From assembly GCA_016875405.1 (NCBI GenBank), contig VGRJ01000043.1:1-33209 (forward strand): a stretch of DNA of 33,209 bases. Direction: 5' to 3'. Shown one piece after another: positions 1 to 7,176 of this stretch. The stretch comes from Deltaproteobacteria bacterium (lineage in GTDB: Bacteria; Myxococcota_A; Polyangia; Polyangiales; Polyangiaceae). Under the pieces are notes generated by a model. It searched no databases. It had not been told where the DNA came from and saw only the letters and a list, made by a program, of their open reading frames with translations. Position 1 is the stretch's first letter. The number at the start of each line of letters is the position of its first letter. The position numbers were made by a program, and so were the translations under genes.

Positions 1-181
1 CGTGAGCATCGGACCGGAGAGGCCAACACCGGCCGCGGCGCTCCCGCGCCGAGCGGCCCCGCGAAGGCGAGGAGCGTTCGCGGCCCAGGCGGACTCGAGG
101 ACCGAAGCGCAGCGACCTTAAAGGTCGTGAGCATCGGACCGGAGAGGCCAACACCGGCCGCGGCGCTCCCGCGCCGAGCGG
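1..181. repeat. 56-bp direct repeat, two copies 125 bp apart
   Basis: Bases 1-56 recur identically at 126-181. Each copy contains a GC-rich hairpin with a 6-bp stem (CGGCGC / GCGCCG) and a TCCC loop, at 36-51 and 161-176. The 69-bp spacer ends in an interrupted palindrome (CGACCTT-A-AAGGTCG, 113-127) that runs into the second copy. The first copy sits on the window edge, so the array may extend further left. The second copy abuts the stop codon of the minus-strand lipoprotein gene at 182, so its hairpin could help end that transcript. No gene is seen here. Confidence 0.85.
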
Positions 182-1207
182 TCACTTCACGTAGACGCGG
201 CCGGCCGCAATCCCCTGCCCGCTCACGGCCGTGTAGACGACCTTGGCGTTGACGCCGAACGGAAGCTGCCAGCGGAAGCAAGAGCCCTTCGTACCGAGCT
301 TGGCCGTCGAACCGGTGGACTTGTCCTCGGCGAGGACCGGGTTCGGCATGCCGGGGAGCGGCTGAAGCGCGATGAACTGGATGTTCATCTCCTGAATGCC
401 GGCGCCGACCGCGAGGGCCGCGTAGCACTTGTTCGGCGCCATCTGGAATTGCTGCTCGAGGATCTGACCCGCCTGGAACTGGCCGGCCACGATGTCCGTC
501 GCGGGCTGCATGCCATGGACTTCCTGCTGCTGCGCGAGGTTCAACGGCACGACGGCGATTTGAGCGGCCGCCTCGGGGAGCAGCGTCGCTTGCGGGCCGC
601 CCGCGCCACCGCCAGCGGGCGGCGGAGGCTGACCGCCGGAAGGCGGCGGCGCGCCAGGCTGACCCGACGCGGCCGGTGGCGTCCCCGGCATCCCCGGGAT
701 CGGGAACGGAAGCCCCGGCGGGATCGGGAAGGGCATCCCCGGGATCGGGGAGGGAGGAGCGGCGGTCGTGCCAGCGGGCGGAGGGGCCGTAGGCGCGGGC
801 GGTGCGGTGGTCCCCGCGGGCGGCGCTGCGGTCGGCGTCGTCGGCTGGCCGTACCCTGGCTGCGGCTGCGGGTAGCCAGGCGGCGGCTGCTGACCGTACC
901 CAGGTTGCGGCTGCGGGTAGCCAGGCGGCGGCTGCTGACCGTAGCCAGGTTGCGGCTGCGGGTAGCCAGGCGGCGGCTGCTGACCGTAGCCAGGCTGCGG
1001 GTAGCCGGGCGGCGGCTGCTGACCGTAGCCAGGCTGCGGCTGACCATAACCGGGCTGTCCATAACCGGGCTGTCCATAGCCAGGCTGACCATAGCCGGGC
1101 GGCGGCTGCTGACCGTAGCCGGCCGGGGGCTGCTCCGGCTCCTTGGGGCAACCGGTGAGCACGAGGGCGAGCAGGGCCGCGCTCGCGGCAAGCGTCGTTG
1201 TCTTCAT
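182..1207 (-). CDS. Proline/glycine/tyrosine-rich repeat lipoprotein
   Basis: A 341-residue predicted outer-surface or periplasmic lipoprotein of unknown function. The signal peptide ends in an ideal lipobox (LTGC, Cys20). Residues of about 25-120 are a low-complexity spacer of PGYGQ and QQPPPGY repeats, followed by a second Pro/Ala/Thr-rich stretch with PIPGMP-type repeats to about residue 200. The last 130 residues form a compact domain with two conserved Cys (KCY and SCF) and end in RVYVK. The same C-terminal domain occurs in the upstream gene at 1289-1918, so the two are tandem paralogues. The start is the ATG at 1207, with GGAG upstream; a GTG one codon earlier is also possible. The spacer resembles cell-wall-spanning linkers, but its role is inference. 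Confidence 0.85.
   Translation of the reverse strand: MKTTTLAASAALLALVLTGCPKEPEQPPAGYGQQPPPGYGQPGYGQPGYGQPGYGQPQPGYGQQPPPGYPQPGYGQQPPPGYPQPQPGYGQQPPPGYPQPQPGYGQQPPPGYPQPQPGYGQPTTPTAAPPAGTTAPPAPTAPPPAGTTAAPPSPIPGMPFPIPPGLPFPIPGMPGTPPAASGQPGAPPPSGGQPPPPAGGGAGGPQATLLPEAAAQIAVVPLNLAQQQEVHGMQPATDIVAGQFQAGQILEQQFQMAPNKCYAALAVGAGIQEMNIQFIALQPLPGMPNPVLAEDKSTGSTAKLGTKGSCFRWQLPFGVNAKVVYTAVSGQGIAAGRVYVK
856..1130 (-). repeat. In-gene 45-bp tandem repeat encoding [11 protein letters not shown]
   Basis: Within the lipoprotein gene, a 45-bp unit encoding the 15-residue block [15 protein letters not shown] is repeated almost perfectly about three times. Shorter variants and 15-bp PGYGQ units follow towards the 5' end of the gene. 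The DNA copies are nearly identical, not just the protein, which suggests recent slippage or recombination. The unit lengths are multiples of three, so the reading frame is kept. Confidence 0.85.
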
Positions 1208-1288
1208 CACGTCGAGGTCTCCGATGGTTCGATCAAACGGGAGCGCTCCGGCAAACGCATCGTGCGGCTGCCGCGACGCGCGATCTCG

Positions 1289-1918
1289 TCAGCGGCTGTA
1301 CACCTGCACCGCGACGGCGCCGGCGCCGGTGCGTGCTTTGACCTCGACCAGCGCGAGGCCGGGGATGGGCAGCGGATTCTTGAAGCACTGCGCGCCCTTG
1401 CCGATCGTCGCGGCCGGCCCGACGTCGCTGTCCACCGCGAACGGCGCGCTCGCGAACGCCGCGAGCAGGGGTGGCGGCGGGTTGCCGAAATTCGGCTTCA
1501 GCGCGAGATCGACCTCGCTCACGTTCGGGAGCGACTGCGCGAGGAACGCGTAGCAGCGCCCGGACTGGAGCATCACGGGGACGGTCGCGCTGCCGCCCTC
1601 GGGGACGGTCATGCACACGAAGCCGCTCTCGGGCTTCATCCCGGGGCCGAGCTCCGCCTTCTCACGCGCCTTGATCGCGCCTTGCAAGAGCACCTGCATG
1701 CTCGCGTCGCACGGCTGAGGCGTGGCCGGCGGCGGCGGGGGCTGCGGCGCGGTCGCGGTCGGAGGAGGCGGCGGGGGAGGCGGGGGCATGGTCGCCGTCG
1801 GCGGCGGAGGCGGCGGAGGCGGCGGCGTCTGGGGCTGCGGTTCCTTCGAGCAACCGACGAGCGCGCAGACGAGCGCTCCCGCGGCGAGCGTGTTGGGGAT
1901 CGATTTGGCGACGAGCAT
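1289..1918 (-). CDS. Proline-rich lipoprotein, paralogue of the downstream gene
   Basis: A 209-residue predicted lipoprotein. It has an ideal lipobox (LVGC, Cys23), then a Pro/Ala/Thr linker made of PPPPPPP-TA blocks (about residues 30-75), then a 130-residue domain. That domain shares with its downstream neighbour the pattern CY-(F/A)-LA, a stretch ending in IGKGAQCF, a short LP segment and a final V-VYSR. The two conserved Cys may form a disulfide (inference). An ATG at 1930 is an alternative start four codons upstream; I prefer 1918 because GGGAACC lies just before it. The gene lies 81 bp upstream of the 182-1207 gene, on the same strand. Function is unknown. Confidence 0.8.
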   Translation of the reverse strand: MLVAKSIPNTLAAGALVCALVGCSKEPQPQTPPPPPPPPPTATMPPPPPPPPPTATAPQPPPPPATPQPCDASMQVLLQGAIKAREKAELGPGMKPESGFVCMTVPEGGSATVPVMLQSGRCYAFLAQSLPNVSEVDLALKPNFGNPPPPLLAAFASAPFAVDSDVGPAATIGKGAQCFKNPLPIPGLALVEVKARTGAGAVAVQVYSR

Positions 1919-2087
1919 GGTGGTTCCCATCCGTTTCGGGTCGCATCTCACCACGTCTTGCGGCCGACACACACAAAAACCACGGGCGCGTCCACGACGA
2001 ATGGCGACAGGCTCGCATTTTGTGTCGGCGAGCGCGCCCACGCACCGGCGCCGGGCAGGACGGGCCTCGCACCCCCGAGGGCCGACC
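1919..2087. other. Intergenic region with a long interrupted inverted repeat
   Basis: This 169-bp gap precedes the 1289-1918 lipoprotein gene. GCCGACACA at 1963-1971, followed by CAC-AAAA, is mirrored by TTTTGTGTCGGC at 2018-2029. The arms pair imperfectly, with a few extra bases on the left, around a loop of about 38 bases. It could be a terminator-like structure after the SpoIID gene or part of the promoter of the lipoprotein gene. No other element is recognisable. Confidence 0.4.
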
Positions 2088-3377
2088 TCAGGCAGCGCTG
2101 CGACGCGCTCGACGGCGCGAGAGCGCGAGCCCGGTCGCGACGACGAGGCCAGCGAGCCCGCCTCGCGCACCGTCGTGGCCGAGCGGGGCGACGGCGCAGC
2201 TGGAAGAGGTCTGCACGCTCCCGCCTCCGGTCACCTCGAAGCCGCCCTGGCAGTTGGGGAGGTCCTGCTTCGGATCGTAGACGAGGGGGCAGTCGTCGAG
2301 GATGTTCGAGACCCCGTCGCCGTCGACGTCCGGGTCGCAGAAGTCACCGACTCCGTCTTGATCGCTGTCGGCCTGCGAGGGGTTCGCGACCTCGGGGCAG
2401 GTGTCGTCGGCGTCGGCAACGCCGTCCCCGTCCTGGTCACCGCTCACCGACGCGCCGTCGCACTCGTCTCCCTTGCCGTCCTTGTCGGCATCGGGCTGAC
2501 CGGGGTTCGCGTTCTTCGGACAGTTGTCCTTCTCGTCGAGGATCCCGTCGTTGTCGTCATCGAGATCGCAGGCGTCGCCCTCGGTGTCGCCGTCCGTGTC
2601 GACCTGCGTCGCGTTGACGACGTCGGGGCAGTTGTCGTCCGCGTCGGCGACGCCGTCATCATCCGCGTCGGCGTCGAGCGGCGTGACGCAGCTGCCAGGC
2701 GCCTGGAGCAGCTGGATGTCGTCTCCATAGTAGAATCGCAGGATGTCGACGTAGCTCTCGCCGGTTTTCTCGAGGCAGCGCGCGCCCCACTGGCTCATGC
2801 AGCCGCGGTTCTGACCGAAGCCCGGCGGCCCGATGAAGCCGAGCGGCGTCTGCTTGACGGCGGTTCCCGTCTTGCCTTCGTTGTAGGTGACGTACTTCTC
2901 GTTGGTGGAGCTCTTGCTCCCGACGCAGGCAGGCGGCGCGGTGTTGGAGTCGCCGTTCACGTAGAAGCCGTAGGTCAGCATCCCACCGAACGACAGGTAC
3001 ATGCCGCTCGTCTCCTTCACCGCCTGCTTGGCGAGGGCGCTCGGCGTCTTGCCGCACGAGTAGACCTGGCATCCCTGGCTGTCGCAGATGTCTCCATACG
3101 AGGCCATCTCGTAATAGGCGACCGAGCGCGCCGCGATCGCCTGCGCCTTCAAGGCCTCGAGGCCGGCCCCACCGTTCTCGCAGGTGATCACGTTCGGCAA
3201 GTAGTCGTCCTCGGTGGCCTTCACGCCCTTGCCGATGACCTTCACCGTGCAGTAGGCGCTCGCGAGCGGGGCCTTGATCGCTTGCTCGACCTCGCCGACG
3301 CGCTCACCGTGGGGGGACATGCCGCAGGCAGCGGCGAACGCGAGCGGCAGGAGGGAGCAGGCGGCGCGGCGGAGCAT
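2088..3377 (-). CDS. Secreted SpoIID/LytB-domain protein with thrombospondin type 3 repeats and MYXO-CTERM-like tail
   Basis: A 429-residue exported protein. Residues 1-19 are a signal peptide, possibly a lipoprotein one (AAAC, Cys18, not an ideal lipobox). Residues 40-225 match the SpoIID/LytB fold: a YLPNVITCEN segment whose Glu67 fits the family's catalytic glutamate, the signature LEALKAQAIAARS, and near the end CMSQWGA followed by YVDILRFYYGDD. SpoIID enzymes are lytic transglycosylases acting on denuded peptidoglycan. Residues 234-365 carry about five Asp-rich calcium-binding thrombospondin type 3 repeats (DxDxDGxxDxxDNCP). The tail has Cys394, a hydrophobic segment (about 407-420) and RRRARR, as in MYXO-CTERM surface sorting signals. 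I chose ATG 3377 because the signal peptide starts there. Substrate and function are inferred. Confidence 0.88.
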   Translation of the reverse strand: MLRRAACSLLPLAFAAACGMSPHGERVGEVEQAIKAPLASAYCTVKVIGKGVKATEDDYLPNVITCENGGAGLEALKAQAIAARSVAYYEMASYGDICDSQGCQVYSCGKTPSALAKQAVKETSGMYLSFGGMLTYGFYVNGDSNTAPPACVGSKSSTNEKYVTYNEGKTGTAVKQTPLGFIGPPGFGQNRGCMSQWGARCLEKTGESYVDILRFYYGDDIQLLQAPGSCVTPLDADADDDGVADADDNCPDVVNATQVDTDGDTEGDACDLDDDNDGILDEKDNCPKNANPGQPDADKDGKGDECDGASVSGDQDGDGVADADDTCPEVANPSQADSDQDGVGDFCDPDVDGDGVSNILDDCPLVYDPKQDLPNCQGGFEVTGGGSVQTSSSCAVAPLGHDGARGGLAGLVVATGLALSRRRARRSAA

Positions 3378-3630
3378 GTGGGCCTCGGGGCGGAAGGGTG
3401 GACGTCGGGCGCGGAACCAGCCGCACCTGGTCAACGACACCACGAGCGCGGGCGCTCGCGAACCACAGATCCGCACAAAATCACCGTCATTTCAGCGGCC
3501 GAGGAAACTTGCCGTGCCGTCGGACGGCCCCGCCGCAGACACCTCGGCGGGAGCGCCGGGCTTCCAGGACCCGAACGCTGGACAGCGTAGGAGGGTTCGC
3601 GCTACGTTCCCCGCCCCTGAGAGCGGTTCC
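3378..3630. promoter_or_regulatory. Divergent intergenic region between the SpoIID-like gene and nuoJ
   Basis: This 253-bp gap must hold the promoters for both flanking genes. A strong purine-rich TAGGAGGG motif lies about 36 bases before the nuoJ ATG, but no start codon follows it at usual spacing. It is therefore either chance or a displaced ribosome site. No clear -35/-10 pair, RNA gene or palindrome could be identified. Confidence 0.3.
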
Positions 3631-4146
3631 ATGCCTCCGATCTCGTCGCTCCTCTTCCTCGTCCTCGCGGGCCTTGCACTCGGCTCGGCGGGCATCGTCG
3701 CGTTCTCGCGCAACATCATCCACTCGGCGCTGGCGCTCCTCGGGACGTTCCTCGGCGTCGCCGGGATGTACGTGACGCTGTCGGCGGACTTCCTCGGCGC
3801 GACGCAGGTGCTCGTCTACGTCGGCGGGACGCTCACGCTGATCCTCTTCGCGGTCATGCTCACCGCGCGCATCGAGGACATGAAGGTCTCGAACCCGTCG
3901 CAGGGCCTCGGGCCAGGCATCGGCCTCGTGGCCGTGGTGCTCCTGTTGCTCGGGAAGGTGGCGACGACCACCGCGTGGGCGATCAACGTCCGCCCGACGA
4001 ACCCGTCGACCGCGAAGCTTGGGCACGCGTTCCTTTCGAGCTACCTGCTCCCCTTCGAGGTCGGCTCGGTCGTGCTGCTCGCCGCGATGGTGGGCGCCGT
4101 GGTCCTCGCCCGACGCGCCGTGAAGCGCGAGTGGGAGAAGGAGTGA
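3631..4146 (+). CDS. nuoJ: NADH-quinone oxidoreductase subunit J
   Basis: A 171-residue integral membrane subunit of respiratory complex I (NDH-1), in the proton-pumping arm. Five hydrophobic helices are visible. Helix 3 has the conserved VLVYVGGTLTLILFAVML stretch, where complex I has a pi-bulge. The protein starts at the ATG where the first helix begins (MPPISSLLFLVLAG). Its length matches the family (about 165-185). nuoK follows after 2 bp, so the two are translationally coupled. No other nuo gene is adjacent, which is unusual because nuoJ normally sits inside the nuoA-N operon. Confidence 0.93.
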   Translation: MPPISSLLFLVLAGLALGSAGIVAFSRNIIHSALALLGTFLGVAGMYVTLSADFLGATQVLVYVGGTLTLILFAVMLTARIEDMKVSNPSQGLGPGIGLVAVVLLLLGKVATTTAWAINVRPTNPSTAKLGHAFLSSYLLPFEVGSVVLLAAMVGAVVLARRAVKREWEKE

Positions 4147-4148
4147 CC

Positions 4149-4457
4149 ATGGAGATCGGGCTCGTCCACTACCTGTCGGTCGCCGCGGTCCTCTTCGGCC
4201 TCGGCCTCCTCACGGTCATGACGCGGAAGAACTCGGTCGGGATCCTCCTCGGCGTCGAGCTGATCCTGAACGCCGCCGCCCTCAACTTCATCGCGTTCGA
4301 GCACTTCGTCGCGAACGACGTCGCAGGTCAGGTCTTCACGGTGTTCATCATCGTGCTGGCAGCAGCCGAGGCCGCGATCGCGCTCGCCATCGTGCTCACG
4401 GTCTACCGAAACTACCGCAGCATCATGGCGGACCGGCTGACCACGCTCCGCAACTGA
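4149..4457 (+). CDS. nuoK: NADH-quinone oxidoreductase subunit K
   Basis: A 102-residue, three-helix membrane subunit of complex I, related to MrpC antiporter subunits. Both membrane-buried glutamates known to be needed for proton translocation in NuoK are present: Glu37 (in GVELILNAAALNF) and Glu74 (in AAAEAAIALAIVL). A strong GAAGGAG ribosome site lies within the end of nuoJ, about 6 bases before the ATG. The length is normal for the family. The last codons and the TGA stop form the first copy of a 13-bp tandem repeat. Confidence 0.95.
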   Translation: MEIGLVHYLSVAAVLFGLGLLTVMTRKNSVGILLGVELILNAAALNFIAFEHFVANDVAGQVFTVFIIVLAAAEAAIALAIVLTVYRNYRSIMADRLTTLRN

Positions 4458-4496
4458 GCTCCGCAACTGAGCTCCGCAACTGAGCTCCGCAACTGA
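4445..4496 (+). repeat. 13-bp tandem repeat x4 over the nuoK stop codon
   Basis: GCTCCGCAACTGA is repeated four times without a mismatch. The first copy encodes the last codons and the TGA stop of nuoK; the others lie just downstream. The unit is not a multiple of three, so successive TGA triplets fall in different frames and together give stops in all three forward frames. Slippage duplication is the simple explanation. Confidence 0.95.
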
Positions 4497-4522
4497 GCCG
4501 GACGCGGGTCTGCTCGTCCGGC
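4497..4522 (+). terminator. Hairpin after nuoJK, candidate terminator
   Basis: GCCGGACG (4497-4504) and CGTCCGGC (4515-4522) form a perfect 8-bp stem with a 10-base loop, immediately after the 13-bp repeats and between two convergent genes. No T-run follows on either side, so intrinsic termination is not certain. Confidence 0.45.
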
Positions 4523-4570
4523 GCGCTGACGCTCGAGCGGATTCCGTCCGGAGCGAGCAGAGGTCCCGGC

Positions 4571-5074
4571 TCAGCGACGGCGAACGATCTCGGCGAGCCG
4601 CGCGACGAGGCCCTCGGCGACGAGCCGCAAGGCATCCTTTTCGAGCTTCGAGCGCTCGTTCGGCTTACCGCTCAAGCGGATCTTCGTCCGCACGGTCGGA
4701 CCGCGTGCGATGCGGCCGAGCGCGGCGACGTCCAGGTGAACGACGTCGCTCGCCTGTGACCAGTCGAAGCGCAGCACCTTGGCCGAGAGAGGGACCGGCG
4801 CTGCGGGCTTCGACGGCGACTTCGCCGAAGCCTCGGCGTTGGCCGTCCTCGTCAGCGCAGGCGTCGCGCTCGGCGGCTTGCGCTTCGCCTTCCACTCGGC
4901 CCGTCGCGTGGCGGTCGAGAGCTGCTTGCCGAGGAGCTTCGCGAGGCGTGCCGAGTCATCCCCCTCGCGAACGGCGACCTCGGACCAGGTCACGCGCGGC
5001 GTCGGGGCGGCGAACACCGGCACCACCAGCGTGAGCGCGGCGACGAACGCGAGCGAAACCAGGCGGCGCTTCAC
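4571..5074 (-). CDS. Small secreted protein of unknown function
   Basis: A 167-residue predicted exported protein. From the GTG at 5074 the N-terminus is a clear signal peptide (VKRRLVSLAFVAALTLVVP) with likely cleavage after VFA. The mature part has an N-terminal section, a Lys/Ala/Pro-rich linker (about residues 65-95), then a segment DWSQASDVVHLDVAALGRI followed by basic and helical sequence. No Cys is visible in the mature part and I do not recognise the family. It faces the kinase gene with a shared intergenic region of 106 bp. A reading frame continues upstream to an ATG at 5203, but that would overlap the kinase start and bury the signal peptide. Confidence 0.7.
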   Translation of the reverse strand: MKRRLVSLAFVAALTLVVPVFAAPTPRVTWSEVAVREGDDSARLAKLLGKQLSTATRRAEWKAKRKPPSATPALTRTANAEASAKSPSKPAAPVPLSAKVLRFDWSQASDVVHLDVAALGRIARGPTVRTKIRLSGKPNERSKLEKDALRLVAEGLVARLAEIVRRR

Positions 5075-5180
5075 GGAGTACGTCGTAGGCCGGCGGCGCC
5101 GAGCGGGCCAACCTACGAGACGCTCGCGGCAACGGGGAGCCCTTCTCGGGCGCGCGGCCTCATGCGATTCTGAGGCTCTC

Positions 5181-7100
5181 GTGGCAGTGACATCACCGCC
5201 CATCGGTCCGAAGCCGCTCGACCTCGGCGAGCGCTTCGCCGACCGCTATCGGATCGAGGAGGCGCTCGGTCGCGGTGGAATGGGGGCCGTCTACCGGGCG
5301 ATCGACGAGCTCGTCGGCGAGACCGTGGCGCTGAAGGTCTCGGCTGCGGCGCCAGGCCCGGACGGTCGCGCCTACGTGACCGACGAGCAGCGGAGAGAGG
5401 TCGCCATGGCTCGCAAGGTGACCCACCCGAACGTCGCGCGGGTCTACGACCTTGGCCTCGCGGGGCCCTCGATGTTCCTGACGATGGAGCTCATCGACGG
5501 CGAGAGCCTGTCCGCCCATCGAGGGGCGCGGCCGATGCCCCTCGGCGAGATCGTCGTCGTCGGCCGACAGATCGCCTCGGCGCTCTCGGCCGCGCACGAG
5601 GTCGGCGTCCTGCACCTCGATCTCAAGCCGCAGAACGTGATGCTCTCGCTCGGGCGAGGTCTGCGCGCGGTGCTCGTGGACTTCGGCATCGCACAGGTCC
5701 TCGGGAGCACGAGCGCCGGCTTTGGCACCCCCGACTACGTCTCGCCCGAACAGCTCGCCAGGCAGCCGCTGACGGGCGCCTCGGATGTGTACTCGCTCGG
5801 GCTCGTGCTCTACGAGCTCATCGCAGGGCGGCGCGCCTTCGACGGGGACAGCGCGGAGATTCGGGCAATGGCGCGGCTGCGCTCGGCGCCACGGCCGCTC
5901 GGGAGCGACACCCCGACCGAGCTTGCGCGCTTGATCGATGTCATGCTCGACCCGTCACCCTCGTCGCGGCCGACGGGCCTCGAGCTCGAGCAAGCGCTCT
6001 GCGCGATGCTCGACCACCCCGAGGCCACGGTGCCCGTGCGCGAGGGCGGGTCCCGCGCCGCTTCGAGCTCGCTCGCCTCCCGGCCCTCGGCAGGTCCGAG
6101 CCCGAGCAGCCGTGACATCGGCCTGCTCCCCGACGGCCTCGGCGTCGCGCTCGCGGAGGCGCACGCGAACCTCTCGCTCGTCGGGAGCGAAGCGCCCGCC
6201 GTCGCGGTCGCCGACGCCATCCTTGCGCGTGACCGGACGCACGACGTCGCGCTCGCCTTGCGCGCCGTCGCGCTGACGCGGCACTGGAACCTCACCTCGT
6301 TCGAGCACCGCGCGGACATCGCCGAGCGCGCGGCCGAGGCCGTCTCGGAGGCGCTGCGTGGCGCGAGCCACCTCGCGATGTCGCACCTCGCCGACGCGCT
6401 CGTGGCGGACTACTCGGGCGACATCGCCTACGCGGTACGTGCGCTGCGACGTGCGATCGCGCACGAGCCTCTCAACGCCTTCGCGCACGAGGTGCTCGGG
6501 CGACTCGAGCTCGAAGGTGGCCTTGGCGGTGTCGACCGCCTTCGGCTCGCCTTCGGCCTCGACATGAACCGCGTCAGCGCGCACGCCCTCATCGCGCGCG
6601 CCCTCTATTTCGACGGCCGTGTGCGAGAGGCCTTCGAGGTCCTCGACGAGATCGACCGGATCCGCTCCGACGCGAACGAGACGCGCACGCTGCGCTGCCG
6701 GCTCGCGCTCTGGAGCCGAGACCTCGACGCGGCCGCGTGGCTCCTCGCCTCGTTCCCAAAAGACAGCCCGCATATCTACGGCGCGTTCCGCCGGATCCTC
6801 GAGACGCTGACCGGCGCGCGCTCGTTCGATGACACCTTCGAGTACATCGAGGTCCTGAACGCCGTGCACACGACCCCGAAGCGTCGCGCCTTCTACTGCC
6901 AGCTGTGGGCCGAGCTCTGCGGCGCGTTCGAGCGCCCGGTCGGGCTGCGCTACGTCGTTCATGCGGCACAGCTGCCACTCTCGGATCTGCGCTGGCTCGA
7001 CGCCTGCCCTGCGCTCGACATGTACCGCGCCGAGCCGGCCTTCAAGTACGCGCGCACGCTGGTCGAAGATCGACTGACGCAGGCCTTCGAGACGCGCTGA
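5181..7100 (+). CDS. Cytoplasmic Hanks-type serine/threonine protein kinase with C-terminal TPR-like region
   Basis: A 639-residue kinase. The kinase domain spans about residues 22-285: glycine loop GRGGMGAVY, ATP-binding Lys52 (VALKVS), catalytic loop HLDLKPQN (Asp147, Asn152), DFG at 167, GTPDYVSPE activation segment and DVYSLGLVLYELIAGRRAF. The usual HRD Arg is Leu146, so it is a non-RD kinase. After a Ser/Pro-rich linker (about 290-315), residues 320-639 are helical repeats rich in Ala and Leu that resemble TPRs (A-L-R-R-A-I-A-H-E-P and similar). No membrane helix is seen, unlike PknB-type sensors. The start is GTG 5181 or GTG 5187, both preceded by TGAGG. Such kinases are abundant in myxobacteria; the substrate is unknown. 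Confidence 0.9.
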   Translation: MAVTSPPIGPKPLDLGERFADRYRIEEALGRGGMGAVYRAIDELVGETVALKVSAAAPGPDGRAYVTDEQRREVAMARKVTHPNVARVYDLGLAGPSMFLTMELIDGESLSAHRGARPMPLGEIVVVGRQIASALSAAHEVGVLHLDLKPQNVMLSLGRGLRAVLVDFGIAQVLGSTSAGFGTPDYVSPEQLARQPLTGASDVYSLGLVLYELIAGRRAFDGDSAEIRAMARLRSAPRPLGSDTPTELARLIDVMLDPSPSSRPTGLELEQALCAMLDHPEATVPVREGGSRAASSSLASRPSAGPSPSSRDIGLLPDGLGVALAEAHANLSLVGSEAPAVAVADAILARDRTHDVALALRAVALTRHWNLTSFEHRADIAERAAEAVSEALRGASHLAMSHLADALVADYSGDIAYAVRALRRAIAHEPLNAFAHEVLGRLELEGGLGGVDRLRLAFGLDMNRVSAHALIARALYFDGRVREAFEVLDEIDRIRSDANETRTLRCRLALWSRDLDAAAWLLASFPKDSPHIYGAFRRILETLTGARSFDDTFEYIEVLNAVHTTPKRRAFYCQLWAELCGAFERPVGLRYVVHAAQLPLSDLRWLDACPALDMYRAEPAFKYARTLVEDRLTQAFETR

Positions 7101-7176
7101 GCAAGCTCGGCTCCGCGGGTCTCGCGCGCTAGGCTTCGGCTCCACGCGTCTCGCGCCTGCTCCGCACCCACCGACG

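Noticed and set aside
1-181. CRISPR array
   Set aside because: Only two repeats are visible; the 56-bp unit is longer than usual CRISPR repeats, and no cas gene is in the window.
449-2617. Very long plus-strand reading frame over the lipoprotein and SpoIID genes
   Set aside because: It is antisense to genes with clear signal peptides and domains; the translation is mostly Arg-rich low complexity, as expected in GC-rich shadow frames.
3587-3595. TAGGAGGG as the nuoJ ribosome site
   Set aside because: It is about 36 bases from the ATG and no in-frame start codon is at a usable distance.
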